A stretch of 64,000 bases of DNA from Bdellovibrio bacteriovorus W (lineage in GTDB: Bacteria; Bdellovibrionota; Bdellovibrionia; Bdellovibrionales; Bdellovibrionaceae). The notes beneath the pieces were generated by a model that worked only from the letters and a program-made list of their open reading frames with translations, did no database searches and was not told the DNA's origin. This document shows positions 35,252-43,512 of this stretch, one piece after another. The stretch is taken from assembly GCA_000525675.1 (NCBI GenBank), contig CP002190.1, forward strand, positions 2,108,001-2,172,000, given 5' to 3'. Numbering within the stretch: position 1 is the stretch's first letter; each line of letters begins with the position of its first letter. A program made the translations under genes and the position numbers.

Positions 35252-36243
35252 TATGGCACCTCAACCTGACTCAAGATATCTTTGATGATATCGTCAGTGC
35301 GAATATTTTCAGCTTCTGCTTCGTAAGTTAAAATCAAACGATGACGAAGTACGTGGTAAGCAATGGCCTTCACATCTTCCACAGTCACATAACCACGACC
35401 ACGAATAAATGCATGAGCTTTAGCGGCTCTGAATAAACTGATCGTTGCACGCGGAGATCCACCCACATTGATAAGATTAGCAATGCGCCCTAATCCGTAT
35501 TCAGAAGGACTGCGAGAAGCCATGATGATATCAACGATATAGTTTTTAATCTTCGCATCAACATAGATTTGATCCGCACGCGCCGAAGCTCGCAAAAGAT
35601 CTTCTTTAGAAATCACCGATTGAACTTCTGGCTTTTCATTTGTTCCCATGCGATTGAGGATTTCTAACTCATCCCCTTTTCCTGGATAGTCCACGTTAAT
35701 TTTAAACATGAAACGGTCCATCTGAGCCTCTGGTAACGGATAGGTTCCCTCTTGCTCCAAGGGATTCTGAGTCGCCAAAACCAAGAATGGAGTTGCCAAA
35801 CGATAAGACTCTTCACCGATAGTGACTTGTTTCTCTGCCATTGCCTCAAGCAGTGCAGATTGCACTTTTGCTGGCGCACGATTGATCTCGTCGGCTAAAA
35901 CGATATTTGTGAAAATTGGCCCCTTGCGTGGCGCGAACTCTCCTGATTTTGGATTGAAGATCATCGTACCGATTAAATCGGTCGGCAATAAATCCGGCGT
36001 GAACTGAATACGCTGAAAATCCAAAGAGATGGATTTGGAAACCGTTGCAATGGTCAAAGTCTTTGCAAGACCTGGGACACCTTCCAACAGGATATGGCCG
36101 CCCGTGAGAAGCCCCATCATGATGCCTTCCACCATTTCTTTTTGACCAACAACCACCTTATTGATCTCAGCCATCATTTTTTCGATGAATTGACTTTCCT
36201 GCTTAATGGCAGCGTTTAACGCCATGATATCCACTTCACTCAC
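35251..36243 (-). CDS. moxR: MoxR family AAA+ ATPase
   Basis: A 330-aa AAA+ protein, first gene of the operon. The GTG at 36243 is chosen because AGGAGG lies 7 bases upstream; the frame is open to 36321. Walker A is HILLEGVPGLAKTLTI, Walker B VLADEINRAPAKVQSALLEAM (DE), and the sensor FLVLATQNPLEQEGTYPLPEAQMDRF; sensor 2 is near GSPRATISLFR. MoxR ATPases act as chaperones with the VWA proteins that follow. A 29-bp inverted repeat (36287-36400) lies just upstream of the ribosome site. Confidence 0.95.
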   Translation of the reverse strand: MSEVDIMALNAAIKQESQFIEKMMAEINKVVVGQKEMVEGIMMGLLTGGHILLEGVPGLAKTLTIATVSKSISLDFQRIQFTPDLLPTDLIGTMIFNPKSGEFAPRKGPIFTNIVLADEINRAPAKVQSALLEAMAEKQVTIGEESYRLATPFLVLATQNPLEQEGTYPLPEAQMDRFMFKINVDYPGKGDELEILNRMGTNEKPEVQSVISKEDLLRASARADQIYVDAKIKNYIVDIIMASRSPSEYGLGRIANLINVGGSPRATISLFRAAKAHAFIRGRGYVTVEDVKAIAYHVLRHRLILTYEAEAENIRTDDIIKDILSQVEVP

Positions 36244-36286
36244 GATGCAACCTCCTGAACTTCTCCCAATCGACCAGCCCTCGGGG

Positions 36287-36400
36287 TTGCAAAAGAATCT
36301 TAGACAGTTACAAAACCTCAAACAGTCCTCGCTTACGCTCTCCCTTCGGGAATCGCTGCTGCGGAACTCGATTTTGTAACTGTCTAAGATTCTTTTGCAA
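36287..36400. repeat. 114-bp palindromic element with perfect 29-bp inverted arms
   Basis: The left arm is 36287-36315 (starts TTGCAAAAGAATCTTAGACA) and the right arm is 36372-36400, its exact reverse complement. The 56-base centre is itself GC-rich with short repeats (CTCGCTTACG, TTCGGGAATCGCTGC). It is between the moxR start and the HtpX-like gene, and it would be transcribed as a very stable hairpin in the moxR leader. It could be a small mobile (MITE-like) element or a leader structure; no target duplication was found. Confidence 0.8.
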
Positions 36401-36519
36401 ATCCTCTAGACACTGTTCTCTATTTCACAATTTTCATAAGAACTTCGCAAGCTTAGACTTTGTAGAGCAGTGCTTCCTCTACTCTTGCCAAGGAAGAAAT
36501 ATCGTGGGACAAAAAATAT

Positions 36520-37332
36520 ATGATAAATAACACTACAAAAGTCTGGATCTTCATTCTAACGACGTCTCTTGCTTTCCTTATCTTCGGATACAAGATGGGA
36601 GATCGCTTAGGACTTCTTATTGGTTTTGCGACAGCCTTCACTCTGAATTTCTTCGTTTTCTTTTACGGTGAATCACGCATCTTAGGAAAACTCAAAGCTC
36701 ATCGCCTGAAAGGTCAAGACGCTTGGGGGTTGCACGCTATCGTTGAGCGTTTTTGCTCTCAGCTAAGAATGCCCACACCTTCTATCCATGTAGTTCACCA
36801 TGAATCAGTGAATGCTTTTTGCGTAGGGCATACTTGGAAGCGCAGTTCTTTGGGATTTACAACAGGCATGCTGGACCGTCTGTCTTCGAATGAACTAGAG
36901 GCAGTTATTGCCCATCAACTTTGCCACATCCGTCGCCTTGATACTTTTGCATTTAGCGTGAGCAGCACTCTAGCCAATGCCGTTGTTGGCGTTGGACAAT
37001 TTTTAGATAGCCTCATTCCTTACAAAACACATTTCTTCCGTTCTCTCTTTTCTCCTCTAGGATGGCTCATCATCAAAGGAGTGGTTGGCCAAAGATCTTT
37101 TTTTGAAAACGACAGAATGGCCTCAACTCTTCTTTCAGACCGCCAGCAGCTTGGCGAAGTGTTATGGCGCATTGAAGGCCTTGCTCAAACCAATCCATTG
37201 GAAGTGCCTCCTTGCACAAGTCATCTTTTCATAGTGAACCCCGAAGGCATTCAACAAAAGAATTTGTTTTTAAAATCCCATCCTTCGATTGAGAATAGAC
37301 TGCAAAGATTGATGGGGTATTATCCAATTTAA
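36520..37332 (+). CDS. HtpX/M48-like membrane protein with altered zinc motif
   Basis: A 270-aa protein with two N-terminal membrane helices (residues 10-50) like HtpX, followed by a domain with PTPSIHVVHHESVNAFCVGHTW and SLGFTTGMLDRLSSNELEAVIAHQLCHIRRLDTF. In active M48 proteases this last segment is HExxH; here the codons read CAT CAA CTT TGC CAC, giving HQLCH, so the catalytic Glu is Gln. A later Glu, in FFENDRMAS, corresponds to the third zinc ligand. The two His and this Glu could still bind zinc, but proteolysis is doubtful. It stands alone between the moxR element and the DUF1844 gene. Confidence 0.8.
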   Translation: MINNTTKVWIFILTTSLAFLIFGYKMGDRLGLLIGFATAFTLNFFVFFYGESRILGKLKAHRLKGQDAWGLHAIVERFCSQLRMPTPSIHVVHHESVNAFCVGHTWKRSSLGFTTGMLDRLSSNELEAVIAHQLCHIRRLDTFAFSVSSTLANAVVGVGQFLDSLIPYKTHFFRSLFSPLGWLIIKGVVGQRSFFENDRMASTLLSDRQQLGEVLWRIEGLAQTNPLEVPPCTSHLFIVNPEGIQQKNLFLKSHPSIENRLQRLMGYYPI

Positions 37333-37410
37333 GATTATCTGAGGCCTCTGCCTTGACTTCATTCGCAGAGCCCTCATTTTATTTTATAGTTTGTTTTTAC
37401 AGGAGAATTT

Positions 37411-37662
37411 ATGGCTGAAAAAACAATGGAAGCTTCTCTTTCCGTTCTTGTGATGTCGATTGCGTCCTCGGCCGTAATGGCTATGGGCCTTGCGCCCGAT
37501 CCTCAAACTGGAGAAATGTCTAAAGATAAGAATATGGCTCGATTTAACATCGACCTTTTGCTGGTTTTACAGCAAAAAACGAAGGGAAATCTTACCAACG
37601 ACGAATCTCAGTTTTTAGATAATCTAGTCAATGATTTACAATTGAAATTTGTTTCTATGTAG
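37411..37662 (+). CDS. DUF1844 family small protein
   Basis: An 83-aa cytoplasmic protein. It contains a short hydrophobic helix (SVLVMSIASSAVMAMGLAPDP) and the conserved RFNIDLLLVLQQKTKGNLTNDESQFLDNLVNDLQLKFV, which is diagnostic for DUF1844. Members occur in delta- and acidobacterial genomes, often near other small genes; function unknown. AGGAG precedes the ATG by 6 bases. The HtrA gene follows after 55 bases and may share the promoter. Confidence 0.9.
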   Translation: MAEKTMEASLSVLVMSIASSAVMAMGLAPDPQTGEMSKDKNMARFNIDLLLVLQQKTKGNLTNDESQFLDNLVNDLQLKFVSM

Positions 37663-37717
37663 GTAGAAAGTTGGCAAGGTTTTATTTGCCGACAATTCAG
37701 AAGATGAAGGAGCATAT

Positions 37718-39151
37718 ATGAAGAAGCTGACTCTATTTGCTGCACCCCTAGCGTTGATGATGAGTTTTCAATCATCTCTTGCAAACACCTCTTTACCTCT
37801 CCCAAAAGATCCTCCGAAGTTAAAACTTTCAGAACCTCTTCCGGCAAATCTTTTTGTGGAATTAGCAAAAGCTATCAATCCCGCTGTTGTGAATATTTCG
37901 ACAACAGCATTGCCAAAAAATATGCCTCGCCAGCGTGACCCGATGCTCGACATGCTTGAGCAACTCTATGGTTTCCGCATGCAACCCCAACAAAAGCGCC
38001 CCCAACAAATGGGCCTAGGAACTGGTTTCATCATTCGTGAAGATGGTTTGATCATCACCAACAATCACGTCATCGCTGGAGCCGACGTCATTAACGTTCA
38101 ACTGAGCGAATCCAGCAAAGATGTTTTTGAAGCCACTCTGATTGGTAGCGATGAAAGAACAGATATTGCTTTGATTAAAATCAACCCCGTCAAAGGTCAA
38201 AAGCTTCCAGTGGCCGTTTTAGGTTCTTCAACAGAACTTGAAGTCGGAGAATGGGTTGCTGCCTTTGGAAACCCTTTCGGCCACGGTCACTCGATGACTA
38301 AGGGAATTGTATCCTCTAAAGGCCGTGACATCACAGAGATCAACAAACTTCCACTGATACAAACTGATGCCAGCATCAATCCGGGGAACTCGGGTGGCCC
38401 GTTAGTAAATACCAAGGGACAAGTGGTTGGTGTGAACTCAGCTATTGACGCTCGTGCCCAAGGTATTGGCTTTGCGATTCCTATTGATGAGGTTAAAGCC
38501 ATCATCCCGATGCTTGAGAGCAAAGGACGTATCGCCAAAGGATATATCGGTGCTGGCTTAGGCGATTTAGATCCTGAAGCCGCCGAGTATCTAGGACTTG
38601 GAGAAACTCGCGGGGCTGTCATTGTGAATCTTGACCCTAAAGGGCCCGCTTCTAAAGCTGGATTCAAAATCTATGACATCATCACCGAGTTCAATGGCAA
38701 AACTATTCGTAACTCGGTGGATCTGATGGATGCCGTTGGCGATTCTGAAATCGGCAAAGCGACGACAGCTAAGGTTTTAAGAGATCGTAAAAATGTGAAT
38801 GTGAGTGTCACTGTGGCAGAACGTCAAGAGCCGAAAAGAGTGAACGTAGCGGCTTCTGAAAAACACAAAAAAGAGAAAGCTCCCTTTGATTTAGGTTTTT
38901 CTATTGCGGATGCGACTCCGGCTCTTCGCCAAGAGTGGGGGTTACCGGATGACTTAAAACAGCCCGTTGTTTTTGAAACCGAGAGAAACTCTGCAGCTAG
39001 CCGCTTTGGCTTAAGAGTCGGAGATATTATTTTAGATGTAAATAAAAAGCCCGTACAATCCGCCACGGACGTGGTGAAAAGCTTAAAGAAAGGTGCCAAT
39101 ACATTACGAGTGGCACGCAACACTCGCATCCTCATCATCAACATCAACTAG
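37718..39151 (+). CDS. degP: periplasmic serine protease, DegP/HtrA family
   Basis: A 477-aa protein: signal peptide (MKKLTLFAAPLALMMSFQSSLA), a chymotrypsin-like domain with catalytic His in GLIITNNHVIAG, Asp in DERTDIALIKI and Ser in DASINPGNSGGPLVN, and two PDZ domains (near residues 285-375 and 390-475, the second with the TERNSAASRFGLRVGDIIL loop). It degrades or refolds damaged envelope proteins. A Q/R-rich loop (GFRMQPQQKRPQQMG) lies in the LA position. It has an AAGGAG ribosome site, and ends with a terminator at 39176. Confidence 0.95.
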   Translation: MKKLTLFAAPLALMMSFQSSLANTSLPLPKDPPKLKLSEPLPANLFVELAKAINPAVVNISTTALPKNMPRQRDPMLDMLEQLYGFRMQPQQKRPQQMGLGTGFIIREDGLIITNNHVIAGADVINVQLSESSKDVFEATLIGSDERTDIALIKINPVKGQKLPVAVLGSSTELEVGEWVAAFGNPFGHGHSMTKGIVSSKGRDITEINKLPLIQTDASINPGNSGGPLVNTKGQVVGVNSAIDARAQGIGFAIPIDEVKAIIPMLESKGRIAKGYIGAGLGDLDPEAAEYLGLGETRGAVIVNLDPKGPASKAGFKIYDIITEFNGKTIRNSVDLMDAVGDSEIGKATTAKVLRDRKNVNVSVTVAERQEPKRVNVAASEKHKKEKAPFDLGFSIADATPALRQEWGLPDDLKQPVVFETERNSAASRFGLRVGDIILDVNKKPVQSATDVVKSLKKGANTLRVARNTRILIININ

Positions 39152-39175
39152 GTTCAAATTCTAATTTCATTTTCA

Positions 39176-39208
39176 AAAAGCCTGGGGCTCCACCTCAGGC
39201 TTTTTTTG
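39176..39208 (+). terminator. rho-independent terminator after degP
   Basis: AAAAGCCTGGGG and CCTCAGGCTTTT form a 12-bp stem with one G-T pair and a short loop, followed by a T-run. Confidence 0.88.
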
Positions 39209-39357
39209 TGCCCTAGCACGCTCTTATAAGGCTTCAGAGGATTGCTTAGATAATGCATTCGCAAAGATTATTTCTAACGGATTCGTAAGAAGCGTTTCAA
39301 ATCGAGACATCTTATAGTCGATTTAATACCCACTCACTTTTTCCCCGACCATTGTCT

Positions 39358-39384
39358 TAAGTTTTTACCAGTGTCGGCCGAAGA
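39358..39384 (+). promoter_or_regulatory. sigma-28 (FliA)-like promoter upstream of spoVG
   Basis: TAAGTTTT and GCCGAAGA are separated by exactly 11 bases, close to the sigma-28 consensus TAAAGTTT-N11-GCCGATAA (six of eight matches in each half). The spoVG ATG is 65 bases downstream. No other clear promoter is visible there. The match was read by eye. Confidence 0.35.
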
Positions 39385-39448
39385 AGAAATGGGACCATAG
39401 TATGGCTCCACTGATGGCAACAAGAACGGCAACAAGAAAGGTTTTGAC

Positions 39449-39772
39449 ATGAAAGTCACCGAAGTGAAAGTATTCCCCGTCAATGAGGATAGGCTCAAAG
39501 CCTATGTCTCTATCACCCTCGACGCCAGCTTCGTGGTACGAGATCTAAAAATCATTCAAGGGACCAGTGGATTGTTTGTGGCGATGCCCAGTAAGAAACG
39601 CAAAGATGGCCAGTTTCGCGATATCGCCCATCCTCTCAATCAAGAAACCCGCGCGATGATCGAGGACTTGGTTTTTGAAGCCTATGAAAATGAACTTAAA
39701 TCCATGGGTGAGACCCTGGTAAATCTGAAACGTCAGAAAGCTCCTGGGAGCGATTACGGAGATGATTACTAG
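39449..39772 (+). CDS. spoVG: SpoVG family RNA/DNA-binding regulator
   Basis: A 107-aa protein. [50 protein letters not shown] is the conserved SpoVG core, with [13 protein letters not shown] next. It binds RNA or DNA and regulates diverse processes (cell division and exopolysaccharides in Firmicutes). The C-terminal 25 residues are variable. AGAAAGG precedes the ATG. It is monocistronic with a terminator at 39835; a FliA-like promoter at 39358 might time its expression. Confidence 0.94.
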   Translation: MKVTEVKVFPVNEDRLKAYVSITLDASFVVRDLKIIQGTSGLFVAMPSKKRKDGQFRDIAHPLNQETRAMIEDLVFEAYENELKSMGETLVNLKRQKAPGSDYGDDY

Positions 39773-39834
39773 GAAGAGTTCCCTGCTCACACGCCAGTTG
39801 TTCTCTCGACCAACCAAAGCGGCTTTTCCCATGG

Positions 39835-39866
39835 CCCTCCCCGAATAAGGGAGGGTTTCTTATTTT
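39835..39866 (+). terminator. rho-independent terminator after spoVG
   Basis: CCCTCCC (39835-39841) pairs with GGGAGGG (39849-39855), followed by TTTCTTATTTT. Confidence 0.85.
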
Positions 39867-40004
39867 CAACCCATGAGTGATTAAAAAGAGGGCAAAGCGA
39901 GTCCAAAACTCATCGTCTGCCGCGTCAATTTCAAAAATCACCCACAAGAATTCTTGCTTTTTGGTATCAAAATCCGTAATTTAGTCATTCACAAGCGATC
40001 TTGT

Positions 40005-40080
40005 TGGGGTGTCGACAAGTTGGTAAGTCAACAGATTTTGATTCTGTCATTCGCAGGTTCGAGTCCTGCCACCCCATCCA
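40005..40080 (+). tRNA. tRNA-Gln (TTG anticodon)
   Basis: A complete cloverleaf: acceptor TGGGGTG pairs with CACCCCA, D arm TCGACAAGTTGGTAAGTCA, anticodon stem ACAGA/TCTGT with loop TTTTGAT (anticodon TTG, Gln), variable CATTC, T arm GCAGGTTCGAGTCCTGC, and CCA encoded at the 3' end (40078-40080). Discriminator base T73 is unusual but allowed. It marks the end of the core region: an ISL3 transposase gene and accessory genes follow directly. tRNA genes are common integration sites; no second copy of the 3' end is seen in the window. Confidence 0.97.
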
Positions 40081-40170
40081 ATTTTCCTTCTTAAAAAATT
40101 AGCATCGAAAAAACAAAAGTGAACGGTTCTACTCACTTCATGGTGGAACTTTATCCAAAACACACAAAAA

Positions 40171-41355
40171 TCATAAACTTAGCAAGCGAAGCCTGTAGTT
40201 TTTAAAGCTTCTAAATCCGAAAGCTCGCTTCTGCAACAGTTTTGCGAGATTATTAAAGCCTTCTGTTCTTCCGTTAGTTAAACCCGTTATAAAGTAATTT
40301 AAGATCTCTGTTTTCCATTTCATTAGCGTTTTTCGAAGTTTTTTGATCTCAGGCAACGAAGACAAAGCCATGCGATCAAGGATACCGATCAGCGCCCTGC
40401 GGGCGCGATCGACCCCGCGACAGCGGTAGAGCCCATGCAAGGCTTCTTTAAAGTGATAGAGTTCTTTGAGCTTCGGATGATGATCGAGCCATTCATGTAA
40501 AGCGCGACGCTCAAAATATTCTAATTTTTTCTTCCCGTTCATCAGCAATAGTTTTCGAACAGGATTACTGCGCTTGTCGCCCGTGATTTCTGTGCGGGCT
40601 TTGTTAATCATGGGATTTAGCAAACGAATCACATGAAAATGATCCGCAACTAAACGCGCTTGTGGGAAAAACTCTTTGGCAAACTTCTTAAACGGGTCGC
40701 TCATATCTAGAACTACGTTTTTCACGCGATCCCGCCCAGGAACATCAGCAAATGTGTATGCCAATCCATCAGCAGTTTTACCAAGAGCTATTTCAAAGAT
40801 TTTCTTCTTAGGATAATCAATTAAGATCGTAGCAAACTCGCGATTCCTAAAACCTCGTTTAAAGGAATGCTCATCAATTCCTATGGTCGTGGGCCAAGGG
40901 TTCTCCTTGCGTTCGCGCAGCTTTAACTCCAGTTGTTCGTAAAATATTTTATAAACAGTTCCTGCCGAACATCCAAAAGCCTGCTGCACACGCTTTAAAT
41001 CTTGGAAGTTCTCACAAGCCCACTTAATCCCCCGACGATAACGATGAGTTGTTCTAAAGCCTTTACGTACGCCACTAACGGGCTCTGTGAAGACTTTCTT
41101 GCATCCTGGACACCGAAACCGACGTTTTAATATGTTTAAATAAATGCCCGATCCACGAATCGGTTGGTCCTTAACCTTAACCCACCTCCGATCGTGGACA
41201 GAGTAGGACTTCGTTGCGCACTTGGGGCAGACTTCGAATTCTGACTCTTTGGCACACTTATATTGTGTTCGGAATTTATCACTTTGCCAGTGAGTTATGA
41301 TTTTTAATTCTGGCAAGAGGATGAATTTAGACGTAGATTTCCATTTGGGATCCAT
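40171..41355 (-). CDS. ISL3-family transposase
   Basis: About 395 aa from the ATG at 41355 (MDPKWKSTSK); the frame is open to 41394. N-terminal zinc motif CPKCATKSYSVHDRRW and CPGCKKVF, then the DDE domain with GIDEHSFKRGF (D), LVADHFHVIRL (D) and NGRTEGFNN (E). The length and these motifs are those of ISL3-family transposases. The IS ends could not be defined: the flanks (40081-40170 and 41356-41440) hold no good inverted repeats that I can see. It seems intact. Confidence 0.9.
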   Translation of the reverse strand: MDPKWKSTSKFILLPELKIITHWQSDKFRTQYKCAKESEFEVCPKCATKSYSVHDRRWVKVKDQPIRGSGIYLNILKRRFRCPGCKKVFTEPVSGVRKGFRTTHRYRRGIKWACENFQDLKRVQQAFGCSAGTVYKIFYEQLELKLRERKENPWPTTIGIDEHSFKRGFRNREFATILIDYPKKKIFEIALGKTADGLAYTFADVPGRDRVKNVVLDMSDPFKKFAKEFFPQARLVADHFHVIRLLNPMINKARTEITGDKRSNPVRKLLLMNGKKKLEYFERRALHEWLDHHPKLKELYHFKEALHGLYRCRGVDRARRALIGILDRMALSSLPEIKKLRKTLMKWKTEILNYFITGLTNGRTEGFNNLAKLLQKRAFGFRSFKNYRLRLLSL

Positions 41356-41462
41356 TAGTGACACCTGCTTTCTTAGATTTTGCTTCGTAACCAAATCTTA
41401 AGAAATTTGTGTAATTAACTGGATCCCTTTTTATTTCAGGTCCTAACGCCTAGCATTCCACC

Positions 41463-42245
41463 ATGAAGGGGGAAGAACCCAGTTTAGTCGGCGAGGTCAA
41501 AAGCCATATTGAGGCTTGGCTTTCGGCAAAACAGAGTCGTAGTGTCACCGCTTTGGCAAGAGCTGCCAGAGTCAGTGAATCATGCCTTCGTCGTCTTTAT
41601 AACGACGAGCGCACTCCTATGTCTGATAATCTTCTGAAAGTTTTAACAGCCATATCGGGAAAGTCCTCATTAGAGGAGCTTAAGGATCACTTTCAGTCTT
41701 CCGAGTCTATTCAAAGCTTTCTTTTAAAGAACTATTCATTCTTAGAAACAGCTACCTATGTTGATAAATGTGTTCCGCTGTTAGAGAAAGAACAATACAT
41801 CGACGACTATTTCGCATTTGTTGTTTATGCCATGTCTTCTCAGCGCAAGCAGATCACAAGAAATGAGATTATCAGACTCCTCGGTATGATGGGAGAGTTG
41901 GCACTAAATTCGCTAGTCACTAATGGATTCTTAAAAATCGAATCAGATGGTGGCATAGTGGCTCTAGTAAAAGATATTCGTCCTTCAAAAGAACTTATTA
42001 AAAAACATCTTCCTGACATAACGAAAATGTTTTTCAAAGTCGATCACGAGTTTAACGGCTATGCCTTGCTCTCTGAGTCTGTGAGTAACAAAGGATACGG
42101 CCTCGCGATGGATGTATTCGAAAAATTTCTTGCCGACATGGGGAATGTCATACAAAATCACCCAGGTGATGTGCCGCTAGTTGTGAGTGGTTTCATGGAT
42201 ACCTTGACTCTTGACCCTTACTTTAGAAAGGAAGAATCCAAATGA
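41463..42245 (+). CDS. HTH transcriptional regulator, unknown family
   Basis: A 260-aa cytoplasmic protein. Residues 10-70 contain a helix-turn-helix of XRE type (SRSVTALARAARVSESCLRRLYNDERTP), and the rest is helical with MGELALNSLVTNGFLKIESDGGIVALV, a winged-helix-like segment, and a C-terminal region like those of TIGR02147-type regulators found in fibrobacter- and bdellovibrio-like bacteria. The gene overlaps the small secreted-protein gene by 4 bases (ATGA), so the two are translated together. Confidence 0.7.
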   Translation: MKGEEPSLVGEVKSHIEAWLSAKQSRSVTALARAARVSESCLRRLYNDERTPMSDNLLKVLTAISGKSSLEELKDHFQSSESIQSFLLKNYSFLETATYVDKCVPLLEKEQYIDDYFAFVVYAMSSQRKQITRNEIIRLLGMMGELALNSLVTNGFLKIESDGGIVALVKDIRPSKELIKKHLPDITKMFFKVDHEFNGYALLSESVSNKGYGLAMDVFEKFLADMGNVIQNHPGDVPLVVSGFMDTLTLDPYFRKEESK

Positions 42246-42532
42246 GATATGCAATAGCTCTTGTTATGGCGCTTTTTCCTTTTCAATCCATCGCAGGTGT
42301 TGGTGGTGGCGGAGTGGGACCTCGTCCGACAATGACTTTTAGTAAGAATGTTGACTTGATTCGGACACTTGAAATCAATAACGATAAGGTAACTTTTCTC
42401 TATAAGCCGTTTGATGAATCTTTAGTAAGTAAACAGACAATCAACCTTAGTGAGATTAACAGACAGTTTCTTCAAGCCATTATTAACTCTCAAAAATTAG
42501 ATACTTGGTCCGCGATTTCTATTTCAGAATAG
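42242..42532 (+). CDS. small secreted protein paired with the HTH regulator
   Basis: A 96-aa protein with a signal peptide (MRYAIALVMALFPFQSIAG), then a Gly-rich start (GVGGGGVGPRP) and a polar region (FSKNVDLIRTLEINNDKVTF). No family recognised. It overlaps the preceding regulator gene by 4 bases. In predatory bacteria such pairs of a regulator and a small exported protein are frequent; any link (for example signal feedback) is inference. Confidence 0.6.
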   Translation: MRYAIALVMALFPFQSIAGVGGGGVGPRPTMTFSKNVDLIRTLEINNDKVTFLYKPFDESLVSKQTINLSEINRQFLQAIINSQKLDTWSAISISE

Positions 42533-42540
42533 TTTTACCG

Positions 42541-43491
42541 ATGAAAAACTATAGTAGTGACGAGCTGATGATCCAAGTTCGTAAGCAAGAAGAAAAAAAG
42601 AGACCTAAACCCGGAGAGCTTCTTCAAGGAATTTTCTTCTCCCTTTGGACTGCAATCGAACATTTAGAGGGAGCTAACACTTTAATAAAGGATAAAAAAC
42701 CACTCCCCGCTTTCGGGTTATTTATTGGTGCTATCGAAGAACTAGGGAAAATTAGTAAATTTGCTGATCTCATAATTAGCTGGTCTGAGCCACACAAGAT
42801 TCAAGAGTATAAAAAAAAGCAGAAAGACCATGTATGGAAACTAACATCGGCTCTGGAACTTGTTAAAAAGTTAATTCAGGATGGAAAAATAGAAATAACA
42901 ATTAAGGGTAATCTTTCGTCTTTCGAAAGCTTCGGGCAAGATCCTCTTAATTTTCTTATGAGCCTAATAGATCCCGAAGCCGCTGAACAGTACCATAAAA
43001 TGCGCTTAGATATTGCGTACTCTAATTTTGATGGACAACGCGTTTTCAGCCCCTACCACTCAATAAATAGCCTCTCACCTGAAAACTTGGAAATTGCGAT
43101 TCCCTTCCTTCAGGGCTATCTTGATACCATTTCAAAAGCTTGTGACGTTCTTCTGCCAATTTATGTCGGCCCAATTCGAGAATGTTATCTTGAGAGGGAC
43201 CTCCAAAAAATAAACACGTTAAAGAATGAAATTAATCGCCGCGTTTACCGCACTCTGCCTGCCATTCGTAAACATATTGATACTAAATTAATAAAGAATT
43301 TTGGGATTGGCTTGGATGAAATTGAGGCTGACAAAGCGGGTAATTTCTATAAAAGTGAAGATCCAATGGCTGAACTTAGAGAAGTTCTTCACTTAATCAT
43401 TAGTCACGATAAAATTGAAGAAATCTTTTTCTTTCCACCATTAAAGGAATCTGCGAAAGAATACTATAAGTCTCTTACAATTCAACAATGA
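42541..43491 (+). CDS. abiV: AbiV family abortive-infection-like protein
   Basis: A 316-aa cytoplasmic protein from the ATG at 42541. Near residues 20-60 it reads LLQGIFFSLWTAIEHLEGANTL and then AFGLFIGAIEELGKISKFADLI, the AbiV signature EELGK in a helix. Later KMRLDIAYSNFDGQRVFSP fits the conserved RxxxxY-V-D element of AbiV proteins. AbiV of Lactococcus blocks phage replication by binding a phage protein. Here the C-terminal 150 residues are extra and helical. A membrane protein gene follows 22 bases after the stop and may form a two-gene unit. Confidence 0.75.
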   Translation: MKNYSSDELMIQVRKQEEKKRPKPGELLQGIFFSLWTAIEHLEGANTLIKDKKPLPAFGLFIGAIEELGKISKFADLIISWSEPHKIQEYKKKQKDHVWKLTSALELVKKLIQDGKIEITIKGNLSSFESFGQDPLNFLMSLIDPEAAEQYHKMRLDIAYSNFDGQRVFSPYHSINSLSPENLEIAIPFLQGYLDTISKACDVLLPIYVGPIRECYLERDLQKINTLKNEINRRVYRTLPAIRKHIDTKLIKNFGIGLDEIEADKAGNFYKSEDPMAELREVLHLIISHDKIEEIFFFPPLKESAKEYYKSLTIQQ

Positions 43492-43512
43492 CATAAAAAC
43501 CAAAGAGGAAAA

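Noticed and set aside
40081-41440. Terminal inverted repeats of the ISL3 element
   Set aside because: Only weak similarity (ATCCA and ACACAAA blocks) between the flanks, not enough to define ends.
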